A stretch of 10,955 bases of DNA from DATLLN01 sp963809205 (lineage in GTDB: Bacteria > Actinomycetota > Thermoleophilia > Gaiellales > JAICJC01): assembly GCA_963809205.1 (NCBI GenBank), contig CAWEIS010000008.1, forward strand, positions 1 through 10,955. The letters run 5' to 3'. Of the stretch, positions 5,445-10,955 are shown in pieces. The position numbers and the translations under genes were made by a program. Under the pieces are notes generated by a model. The model was not told the origin of the DNA and made no database searches. It was given only the letters and a program-made list of their open reading frames with translations. The first letter of the stretch is position 1, and each line of letters opens with the position of its first letter.

Positions 5445-6057
5445 GGCACCCTCCTGGGTGGTCCGCGACCGGGTCCCACGGCTGTGAGCGCCGCCGACAC
5501 CCAGTTCGACAAGAACGCCAAGGCCGGCGACAGCCGCAACAGCGCCGTCACCCAGAACCTCGCTGCGGGTGACTCGGTGACCGTCACCGCGACGCGCGAG
5601 ACGTCGAGCTTCTTCGCCCGGATCTTCGACCATGACCACACCACCATCACGGTGACGGCGCGGGCCACGATCGAGTCGTACACCAGCTACGCCAGCACCG
5701 GCGACGTAATGCCCAGGCTGGAAGACGTTCAGCCAAATCGTCCAGTTGGGCGCGAACGGGCAGTACACAGTCCTACTCCCGAACTCGCCGCAACTCGTCG
5801 TCGTCCCGATCGTGACCAACCTGGCCGCCGGCACGACGTGGCCGAACGGCTCCAGCCAGGTGCGGGTGGTCGGTTTCGCCTACTTCGTGATCACTGGGTG
5901 CGGCAGCCCGTCGATCCAGGGGAGCTGCAAGAACTCCGACGGCAAGTACGTCAACGGCACGTTCGTCGGGCTGGTCGATTCCGCGACAGCGGGCTCGAGC
6001 ACGGGCGCCTGGGACCTCACGTTCTCGACGGCGTCCACTCTTCAGCTGACCGGCTGA
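5439..6057 (+). pseudogene. TadG-like gene remnant (5' truncated, internal deletion, frameshift)
   Basis: Two frames together resemble the intact protein at 2020-3033. The first (to about 5715) reads AVSAADTQFDKNAKAGD ... GDSVTVTATRETSSFF ... IESYTSYASTGDVMP, matching residues about 65-145 of that protein. The second (from about 5718, other frame, stop at 6055-6057) reads WKTFSQIVQ ... QVRVVGFAYFVITG ... FVGLVDSATAGSSTGAW, matching its C-terminal third. About 85 codons between VMP and WK are missing, and the join changes frame. The N-terminal basic head and membrane helix are also absent; the first frame opens only after a stop at 5436-5438. It is transcribed away from the sigma operon. This is a real deletion rather than a single-base error. 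Confidence 0.8.
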
Positions 6058-6062
6058 CCCGG

Positions 6063-6068
6063 TACGCT
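6063..6068 (+). promoter_or_regulatory. -10 box for leaderless tetR-type gene; possible operator
   Basis: TACGCT ends 7 nt before ATG 6076, which places the transcript start at the start codon. Overlapping it upstream, ACCGG (6049-6053) and CCGGT (6059-6063) form an inverted repeat that could let the regulator repress itself. The -35 is unclear. Confidence 0.45.
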
Positions 6069-6075
6069 GCCAGGC

Positions 6076-6678
6076 ATGGTCAGAGCGGTGACCTCACGAC
6101 GGGATGATCGCCGGACCCAGTTCCTTGACGCCGCCGTGCGCGTGATTGCCCGTGTGGGCGCGCGCTCGATGCGCGTCGAAGATGTGGCGCGCGAGGCGGG
6201 TGTCTCGACGCCGCTGGTCTACTACTACTTCGACGGCCGCCATCAGCTGCTGACCGAGGCGTTCCGCCACGCAAACGACTCGCTGCTGAATGCCGAGCCG
6301 GTGGACGAGTCCGGGGACGGCCGCACACAGGTCGTCCGCTACCTGCTGTCGGAGATCGAGGGCGACGAGGGAAGCACCACGACCTGGGCGTTCTGGAGCG
6401 AGCTGGCTGCCAGCGCGGTGTTCGACGAGTCGCTGCGCAAGCCGATCAACGACGCCTACGAGAGCTGGGTCGACCGGGTCTCGCTGATGATCGAGACCGG
6501 GCAGCGCGACGGGTCGGTCGATCCCGCGCTGGAGCCCAGGGCGACCGCCGAGACGCTGACGGCACTGATGGACGGAATCGGCTCGCGATACATGCTCGGC
6601 GGCCTGGACGACGCGCGGGCCGAGCGCCTGGCTCGGGCGGCCATAGCGAAGGTGCTGGGCGACCAACCGGCAGCCTGA
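6076..6678 (+). CDS. TetR-family transcriptional regulator
   Basis: The 200-aa protein has the family's N-terminal helix-turn-helix at about residues 11-57: FLDAAVRVIARVGARSMRVE, then DVAREAGVSTPLVYYYFDGR, whose VYYYF recognition-helix end is diagnostic. The C-terminal ligand and dimer domain (about 70-198) has TTTWAFWSELAASAVFD and a final helix ending AIAKVLGD. This resembles the BetI/AcrR-like C-terminal type seen in many actinobacterial members; the ligand cannot be predicted. The length is normal. It has no ribosome site and appears leaderless. It lies 85 bp before a secreted-protein gene that has its own promoter, so that gene is a possible but unproven target. Confidence 0.9.
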   Translation: MVRAVTSRRDDRRTQFLDAAVRVIARVGARSMRVEDVAREAGVSTPLVYYYFDGRHQLLTEAFRHANDSLLNAEPVDESGDGRTQVVRYLLSEIEGDEGSTTTWAFWSELAASAVFDESLRKPINDAYESWVDRVSLMIETGQRDGSVDPALEPRATAETLTALMDGIGSRYMLGGLDDARAERLARAAIAKVLGDQPAA

Positions 6679-6693
6679 CGCCGCCGGCGAGGG

Positions 6694-6721
6694 TTGACGC
6701 GGTCGGGGTCGCCCGTATGGT
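6694..6721 (+). promoter_or_regulatory. Promoter for secreted protein at 6764
   Basis: TTGACG (6694-6699) and TATGGT (6716-6721) are separated by 16 bp, close to a housekeeping sigma promoter. The transcript would begin about 35 nt before the ATG. Confidence 0.55.
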
Positions 6722-6763
6722 CGAAGAGCAGCCGCCGAACCCCGATCACAGGGAGAACTGAGC

Positions 6764-7228
6764 ATGAGCAAGAAGCTCCGCATGCTCGCGGCTGCGGCTG
6801 TCCTGGCCTCCGCGGCGATCGCCACGCAGGCCCCGTCGGCCTCCGCGTGGGACTGCACCCCCGGCTACTGGAAGAACCACACTTCGGTGTGGCCCGGGAT
6901 GGCAACGTCCAAGACCGGCGTCACCATGAACCTCTCGCCGTCCACCAGGGTGGGCGACGTCGTCCCCGGCGCCAACGTGACCGCCAACTGGACGCTGCTG
7001 CAGGCACTGCAGGGCGGCGGCGGCACCGGCACCGCGGGCGCCGAGATCATCCTCGTCCGCGCGGCCACCGCCCGCCTGCTGAATGCGGCCTTCGACCACG
7101 AGAAGGCGGCGCTCGACCGGATCCCGGCCGACACCAGCGCGGCGATCACCGGCGGCGACCGCCCGACGATGATCGCTCTGGGCGCTCGCTACGACACGCT
7201 GAACAACGGGGTCTGCAAGGCCTCGTAG
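6764..7228 (+). CDS. Small secreted protein with CTPGYWKNH motif
   Basis: The 154-aa protein has a classic Sec signal peptide: basic MSKKLR, a hydrophobic Ala/Leu/Val core, and PSASA with cleavage expected after residue 28. The mature part starts WDCTPGYWKNHTSVWPG. The CTPGYWKNH..W motif recurs at the N-terminus of exported actinobacterial proteins of unknown role. The body includes VTANWTLLQALQ, a Gly-rich loop, and the helical AATARLLNAAFDHEKAALDR. Cys31 and Cys151 near the two ends could form a disulphide. GGGAGA at 6751-6756 is 7 nt before the ATG. It has its own promoter and is followed by a strong hairpin, so it is probably monocistronic. No enzymatic motif is seen; a cell-surface or matrix role is only a guess. 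Confidence 0.8.
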   Translation: MSKKLRMLAAAAVLASAAIATQAPSASAWDCTPGYWKNHTSVWPGMATSKTGVTMNLSPSTRVGDVVPGANVTANWTLLQALQGGGGTGTAGAEIILVRAATARLLNAAFDHEKAALDRIPADTSAAITGGDRPTMIALGARYDTLNNGVCKAS

Positions 7229-7241
7229 CGCGTTCCCGCAT

Positions 7242-7282
7242 CGGCGGGGCGCGGTCCCATTGCCCAGACCGCGCCCCCGCCG
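7242..7282 (+). terminator. GC-rich hairpin after secreted protein gene
   Basis: A 15-nt arm (7242-7256) pairs with 7267-7282 with a single bulged C, enclosing a 10-nt loop. It starts 13 nt after the stop codon at 7228. AAAA follows instead of a T-tract, so termination on the plus strand is likely from stem strength only. Confidence 0.55.
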
Positions 7283-7285
7283 CAA

Positions 7286-7306
7286 AATCGGGGTCGGACC
7301 CCGATT
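7286..7306. repeat. 21-bp palindrome with CGGGGTCnGACCCCG core
   Basis: AATCGGGGTC and its exact complement flank one G. The core equals that of the inverted repeat at 1953-1999 apart from the central base, while the outer arms differ. Two copies in intergenic sites suggest a dispersed REP-like palindrome; no transposase is nearby. Confidence 0.55.
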
Positions 7307-7429
7307 CTTCAGCGTGGCACGCATAGGCAGCGACGCTGATCCCCCACTGTCCTGCACAACCGGGCTAGACCGGTCGCTCGGATCATGTTTGCGTTTCGTG
7401 ATCGCTGGGAAACCGCCGAGCGTACGCGC

Positions 7430-7435
7430 TAGGAT
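7430..7435 (+). promoter_or_regulatory. Weak -10 candidate for L,D-transpeptidase gene
   Basis: TAGGAT lies 53 nt before the ATG at 7489. I see no convincing -35 at the right distance. The intervening leader contains a T5/G5/T4 stretch that includes the ribosome site. Confidence 0.3.
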
Positions 7436-7488
7436 GCTCGGGCGCGGTTGGGTACGCAGAAACAGCGCCGCGTTTTTGGGGGTTTTCC

Positions 7489-8385
7489 ATGTACCGGTTG
7501 GGGCGTTCACATCGGATCGCCGCGGCATGCGCCGCCGCGGTCACAGCACTGCTGGTCGGCACGTCGGCCGCCGGCGCCGGGGAGCGGTCACCGCTCTTCC
7601 GGCTTGCCGACGCGACGCACGGGGCCGCGATCCACGCGTGGCCGGGCGGACCGCTGGTCGAGCATCTACCCGGGCGCTCGCCGCTCGGCTCGCCGACGTG
7701 GCTGTGGGTGATCGGGAAGCCGCGTGCCGACGGCTGGGGCAGGGTCGTTCTCCCGGTCCGCCCGAACGGGACCACCGGCTGGATCAAGCTGCGCCGCTAT
7801 CACGTGGTGCGCACCCGCACCTGGGTGATCGGCAACCTGACCAGCCGCCAGGTGGTCGTGATGCGCGGGCGGCGCCAGGTCGCGCGCTTCCCCGCGGCGA
7901 TCGGGGCGCCGGGCACGCCGACGCCGACCGGCTCGTTCAGCGTCACCGATCGCGTCGACACCGGCGATCCGGCCGGCCCGTTCGGCTGGTACGCATTCGG
8001 GCTGTCGGGACACCAGCCGAACCTGCCCCCCGGATGGGGCGGCGGTGACCAGCTCGCCATCCACGGGACGAACGCCCCCAGCTCGATCGGCCAGGCGGCA
8101 TCGGCCGGATGCCTGCGCGTCTCACCCGGCGCTCTCTCCCGCCTGCGCAGCCTGGTGCGGTTGGGGACGCCGGTCATAATCGCCAGGCGTGGCGGGCAGG
8201 CGTGGCGGACGGCGATGCTGACGAGCGTCTCGAAGGCCCAGCCGCAGCCGGCGGTCGTCCAGGCCGAGCTGACCGACCTGCCGGTATGGGTGGCGACGCC
8301 GGACGATCCGGTGCCGCTGCCGTCCCCCGACGTTCAGCCCGTCGTGACGGACGCCTCGACCGCCGTGCGGACGAGCCGGAGTTGA
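7489..8385 (+). CDS. Secreted L,D-transpeptidase (YkuD domain)
   Basis: The 298-aa protein has a Sec signal peptide (basic MYRLGRSHR, then a hydrophobic Ala/Val core to about residue 30). Residues about 35-103 resemble a small SH3-like domain (ADGWGRVVLPVRPNGTTGWIKL). The YkuD catalytic domain spans about 107-225, with GTPTPTGSFSV and the signature HGTN...ASAGCLR: His192, Cys208 (nucleophile) and Arg210. Such enzymes make 3-3 crosslinks in peptidoglycan outside the membrane, or attach proteins to it. SAGC replaces the common SHGC but keeps the catalytic residues. GGGGG at 7478-7482 sits 6 nt before the ATG. The last 70 residues are Pro/Val-rich and unassigned, and the final codons overlap an rfbH fragment on the other strand, so the tail may have been altered at a deletion breakpoint. 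Confidence 0.9.
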   Translation: MYRLGRSHRIAAACAAAVTALLVGTSAAGAGERSPLFRLADATHGAAIHAWPGGPLVEHLPGRSPLGSPTWLWVIGKPRADGWGRVVLPVRPNGTTGWIKLRRYHVVRTRTWVIGNLTSRQVVVMRGRRQVARFPAAIGAPGTPTPTGSFSVTDRVDTGDPAGPFGWYAFGLSGHQPNLPPGWGGGDQLAIHGTNAPSSIGQAASAGCLRVSPGALSRLRSLVRLGTPVIIARRGGQAWRTAMLTSVSKAQPQPAVVQAELTDLPVWVATPDDPVPLPSPDVQPVVTDASTAVRTSRS

Positions 8386-8619
8386 CGAGCACCGCATGGC
8401 GGTGGCCCGAGCGGCGCACCAGCGCACGCTGGAACGCCACGGTCTCGGGGCCGTCGGTCAGCCAGAAGTCGAGCGAGGCGCGGACCAGCGAGACGATCTC
8501 CTAAGGGCCGACACCTTGACCTGGGGGTCGGCAGAATCGAACGGCCGGGGCGCATGGCGCTTCCGGCTGTGCTCGTGGACCAGCTCGATAATCCGCTCTT
8601 CGGATGGTGCGGGGGCCAT
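8366..8619 (-). pseudogene. rfbH-like dehydratase remnant (N-terminal part only)
   Basis: One frame from ATG 8619 reads MAPAPSEERIIELVHEHSRK then APRPFDSADPQVKVSA (to about 8505), the N-terminus of RfbH-type CDP-4-keto-6-deoxyglucose 3-dehydratases of the DegT/DnrJ aminotransferase fold. A second frame, from about 8500, continues EIVSLVRASLDFWLTDG, then TVAFQRALVRRSGHRHAVLVNSGSSA. Several codons between VSA and EIV are missing and the frame changes. Homology stops after NSGSSA at about 8366, so some three quarters of the enzyme, including the PLP/iron-sulphur region, is gone. The end overlaps the last 20 bases of the transpeptidase gene. It begins 42 nt after the oxidoreductase stop, suggesting a former operon. 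Confidence 0.7.
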
Positions 8620-8660
8620 CGGACGAGTCGTATCGGCACCGCCCGAACGAGGCTTGAACC

Positions 8661-9884
8661 TCACTCGAACGGGGTGTCACCGACCTCGTCGGCGACGTGC
8701 GCGGCGATCGCCAGACAGGCCGTGGCGGCCGGCGACGGGGCGTTTCGCACGTGCAGCGCGCGCTCCGTCCGCTCGAACACGAAGTCGTCGATCAGCGCAC
8801 CGTCGCGGCCGACGGCCTGCGCCCGCACGCCCGATCGGCCGGGCAGCACGTCGGCCGCCGTCAGCTCCGGCACGAGCCGCGCCGCCTCGGCGACGTACGA
8901 GCGGCGGAACAGGGCGTGCCGGGCCTCCACCAGCCCCGTGCGCCAGAACCGCCGCGCCATCCGCAACGTCCCCGGCCAGCCGACGGCGTCGGCGACGTCT
9001 CCCGGCCGGACCGTCCGCAGGCTGTAGGCGTCGCGCGCCCCGGCGAGCAGGGCCGACGGGCCGATGCCGACCCCGCCGTCGACATGGCGGGTGAGGTGCA
9101 CGCCGAGGAACGGCAGCGCCGGATCCGGCACCGGATACACCATCCCCCGCACCAGATGCCGTGCCTCGGGCCGCAGTGCCAGGTAGCTGCCGCGGAACGG
9201 CACGATCCGCGGACCGTCCGCGCCGCCGCACATCCTGGCGAGCCGGTCTGACCACGCCCCGGCGCAGAACACTGCGAAGCGCGCAGTCGTCACCCCCGAT
9301 CCGTGGTGGAGCCGCAAGCCGCCCGGGCAGGGACGCACCGAGACCACCCCGCAGCCGGTCGATACGCGGCCGCCCGACACGATGACGTCCTGCCGCAGCG
9401 ACCCCGCCACGGCGCCGTAGTCCACCGCGCCGGTGCGCGGCGAGTGCAGCGCGGCCACCCCCCGCACATGCGGCTCGATCTCCGGGATGTCCTCGCCGGC
9501 GACGCGCGCGACCCCCGGCACCGCGTTGGCCCGTGAACGTCGCTCCAGCTCGTCCAGGCGCTCGAGCTCGCCCTCGTCCCTGGCCACCACCAGCTTGCCC
9601 AGCGGCAGGGCGGCGATGCCGTGCTTGTCGCAGTAGCGGTACATCGCGTCGGCCCCCTCGCGACAGAGCCGGGCCTTGAGCGATCCCGGGCGGTAGTACA
9701 CGCCCTGGTGGATCACCCCCGAGTTGTGGCCGGTCTGGTGCATCCCCACGGCCCGCTCGCGCTCCAGCACCTGGATACGCACGCCGGGGTGGCGGCGGGC
9801 CAGCTCGCGGGCGACGGCCAGCCCGATGATCCCCGCTCCCACCACAGCGAGGTCGCACTCCGCGAACGGCTGGGGCCGGGCCAT
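8661..9884 (-). CDS. lhgO: L-2-hydroxyglutarate oxidase-like FAD oxidoreductase
   Basis: The 407-aa protein is full length for LhgO/L2HGDH (about 400-420 aa). The DAO-fold FAD site is at the N-terminus: VVGAGIIGLAVARELARR (residues 14-31) with the acidic ribose-binding VLERE (39-43). The family signature HNSGVIHQGVYYRPGSLKA covers 53-71. Later blocks include AVDYGAVAGSL, AVFCAGAWSDRLA, VPFRGSYLAL, VYPVPDPALPFLGVHLTRHVDG..GIGPSA and a C-terminal GRSGVRAQAVGRDG..DDF, all typical. It would oxidise L-2-hydroxyglutarate to 2-oxoglutarate, passing electrons to the membrane quinone pool; close paralogues acting on other 2-hydroxy acids cannot be excluded. ATG 9884 has no ribosome site, and a TAGGCT box at 9894-9899 hints at a near-leaderless transcript. 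It is divergent from the rfbF remnant and is the only intact gene among sugar-gene remnants. Confidence 0.87.
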   Translation of the reverse strand: MARPQPFAECDLAVVGAGIIGLAVARELARRHPGVRIQVLERERAVGMHQTGHNSGVIHQGVYYRPGSLKARLCREGADAMYRYCDKHGIAALPLGKLVVARDEGELERLDELERRSRANAVPGVARVAGEDIPEIEPHVRGVAALHSPRTGAVDYGAVAGSLRQDVIVSGGRVSTGCGVVSVRPCPGGLRLHHGSGVTTARFAVFCAGAWSDRLARMCGGADGPRIVPFRGSYLALRPEARHLVRGMVYPVPDPALPFLGVHLTRHVDGGVGIGPSALLAGARDAYSLRTVRPGDVADAVGWPGTLRMARRFWRTGLVEARHALFRRSYVAEAARLVPELTAADVLPGRSGVRAQAVGRDGALIDDFVFERTERALHVRNAPSPAATACLAIAAHVADEVGDTPFE

Positions 9885-9939
9885 CGGAGCGGCAGCCTAC
9901 TGGTCTAAACAAAGGCCCGCGGCGGTCGAACACGTGGGC

Positions 9940-10307
9940 ATGACTCCCGTGTCGTCCAGGGCCATTGGGCTGCCGCCTGTCGTCATCCTCTGCGGCGGCC
10001 TGGGCACACGGATGCGCGAGGAGACGGAGTTCCGGCCCAAGCCAATGGTCGAGATCGGCGGTCTGCCCCTTCTCCGGCACATCATGAAGGGCTACGGCGA
10101 GCACGGGCTGAACGAGCTCGTGTGCTGCCTGGGGTATCGCGGCGACATGATCAAGCGGTGGTTCCTCGACTACCGGGCGATGGGCTCGGACATGACCGTC
10201 GACACCGCTCGGGCACCGTCAGCTGCAGCCGCCGCAACCTCGAGGACTGGCGGGTGACGCTCGTCGACACCGGCGCCGAGACGATGACCGGTGGCCGGAT
10301 CAAGCGA
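9940..10307 (+). pseudogene. rfbF: rfbF-like glucose-1-phosphate cytidylyltransferase, frameshifted and truncated
   Basis: The first frame (ATG 9940) carries VVILCGGLGTRMREETEFRP and KPMVEIGGLPLLRHIMKGYG, the nucleotide-binding Gly-rich loop and PKPMVEIGG block of RfbF, then CLGYRGDMIKRWFLDYRAMG. At about 10207 the match moves to another frame, which reads RSGTVSCSRRNLEDWRVTLV and DTGAETMTGGRIKR. One inserted G there would restore TVDTGSGTVSC, so a single base is missing. Without repair the protein stops at 10257. The enzyme normally has about 255 residues; here homology ends at GGRIKR (about 120) and passes in frame into a glycosyltransferase. It makes CDP-glucose, the substrate for the CDP-deoxysugar route that uses RfbG and RfbH. 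Confidence 0.78.
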
Positions 10308-10535
10308 GAGTCGCCGCGCCCGCTGATGGTGGCCGAGTGCCTGGCCGGGCGCGTGCCGGTGCTGGCGTCCCGCATGGGGGGTATCGCCGAGTCGGTACGG
10401 GATGAGGTCGACGGCCTGCTGGTCGACGGCCGCGACGCGCCGGCACTGGCCGCCGCGCTCGACCGGCTGTCGAGCGAGCCGGACCTGCTGGAGCGCTACT
10501 ACGCCGGGGAGCGGGCCTCACGATCGACCGGGCGC
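10308..10535 (+). pseudogene. Glycosyltransferase GT4 C-terminal fragment
   Basis: Directly in frame after the rfbF part, the sequence reads ESPRPLMVAECLAGRVPVLA, SRMGGIAESVRDEVDGLLVD and DAPALAAALDRLSSEPDLLE. This is the C-terminal nucleotide-sugar-binding lobe of a GT-B glycosyltransferase of the GT4 type: the E...PL.V.E block, G.PV.AS..GGI.E.V, then the closing helix. Only about 65-75 residues remain; the N-terminal lobe and the start of the C-terminal lobe are missing. No start codon of its own is evident. The frame has no stop and continues into the next fragment. Confidence 0.7.
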
Positions 10536-10955
10536 ACGCTGCCAATCTCGGTCAGCTGGCGGGGCGACCAGGGCAAGCCGACCAGCCTGTCGGTGATCAA
10601 CACCAACGTCTGCAACGAGCTGGCCGCCGAGGGATTCGCCGTCGAGCGGATGCTGCGCCACGGTTGGGCGGCCGGGGCGACAGCGCCGTTCGCCGCCGAG
10701 GTGACGGCGCGCCATCAGTGGCCACCCGACTTCTCCGCCGCGTCGGGCCGCCTGGCGGTGATCCACCCGTGGGAGTTCGGCTCGATCCCGCAGGCGTGGG
10801 TCGGCCCGATCCAGCGTAACGTGGACGAGCTGTGGGTGCCGTCCGAGTACGTCAAGCGGATGTACGTCCAGGACGGGATCGACCCGGCGCGGATCCAGGT
10901 GATCGGCAACGGCGTCGACCTCGATACTTCACGCCGGACGGGCCGCGGATGGAGC
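10536..10955 (+). pseudogene. Glycosyltransferase N-terminal part, runs off window
   Basis: The open frame continues LPISVSWRGDQGKPTSLSVI, then HQWPPDF, VIHPWEFGSIPQAWVGPI, NVDELWVPSEYVKRMY and IQVIGNGVDLD. These are the N-terminal lobe and inter-lobe NGVD of a GT4-like glycosyltransferase that often follows others in actinobacterial polysaccharide loci. At about 10924 the natural continuation YFTPDGPRME lies in another frame, so one base appears missing, as in the rfbF part. The region before HQWPPDF may also be shortened. The open frame from about 10203 to 10955 has no stop, so a chimeric product is conceivable if a start exists in this frame, but function is doubtful. The remainder lies beyond the window. 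Confidence 0.65.

Noticed and set aside
6094..6858. 254-codon minus-strand frame
   Set aside because: Antisense of the TetR gene and promoter region; no motif and no start signal.
8677..10104. 475-codon minus-strand frame
   Set aside because: Gly/Arg-rich shadow of the oxidoreductase gene, which has clear FAD and family motifs in its own frame.

Overview
The window is GC-rich with GC-ending codons. Several genes have a TAnnnT -10 box only 6-7 nt before the start codon, suggesting leaderless transcripts. The proteins (ECF sigma factor beside membrane anchors, TadG-like protein, secreted CTPGYWKNH protein, YkuD transpeptidase) fit an actinobacterium, and in my judgement a Thermoleophilia-like lineage. 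That placement is an inference from gene style.

Left part (1-2000): an accessory-looking stretch of small genes among repeats. It holds a gene-poor first 514 bp with tandem 10-bp repeats, a pair of TTGGCCCAA sites and a hairpin; a small antibiotic-monooxygenase-fold protein (minus strand); a possible leaderless 32-codon upstream ORF before a 68-aa CxxC protein; a second TTGGCCCA pair with the same 11-bp spacing; a tRNA-Glu(CTC)-like sequence with a normal 3' half and an abnormal 5' half; and a 122-aa zinc-ribbon-like protein. The matched site pairs and tRNA remnant look like the boundary of an old integrative element, but no integrase is visible.

Central part (2000-6060): a four-gene minus-strand operon, read from right to left as ECF sigma factor, membrane protein 1, membrane protein 2 and TadG-like pilus/secretion protein. 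The sigma/protein-1 and protein-2/tadG pairs are joined by ATGA stop/start overlaps. The two membrane proteins are paralogues with a shared N-terminal motif, one membrane helix and long low-complexity outer tails; they are probably anti-sigma factors. Divergent from the operon lies a broken second copy of the TadG-like gene, missing its N-terminal anchor and a large internal block, with a frame change. A palindrome and direct repeats lie between them. A 23-bp perfect inverted repeat ends the operon.

Middle-right part (6060-8385): a leaderless TetR regulator, a small secreted CTPGYWKNH protein with its own promoter, two stacked hairpins, and a secreted L,D-transpeptidase.

Right part (8366-10955): remains of a surface-polysaccharide locus. 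An rfbH-like dehydratase fragment (minus strand) and an intact L-2-hydroxyglutarate-oxidase-like gene are followed by a divergent rfbF-like cytidylyltransferase with a one-base frameshift. That gene is fused in frame to a glycosyltransferase C-terminal fragment and then to the N-terminal part of another glycosyltransferase, which itself shows a one-base frameshift near the window end. The locus once likely made a CDP-linked deoxysugar and glycan and is now decayed, or is partly misassembled.
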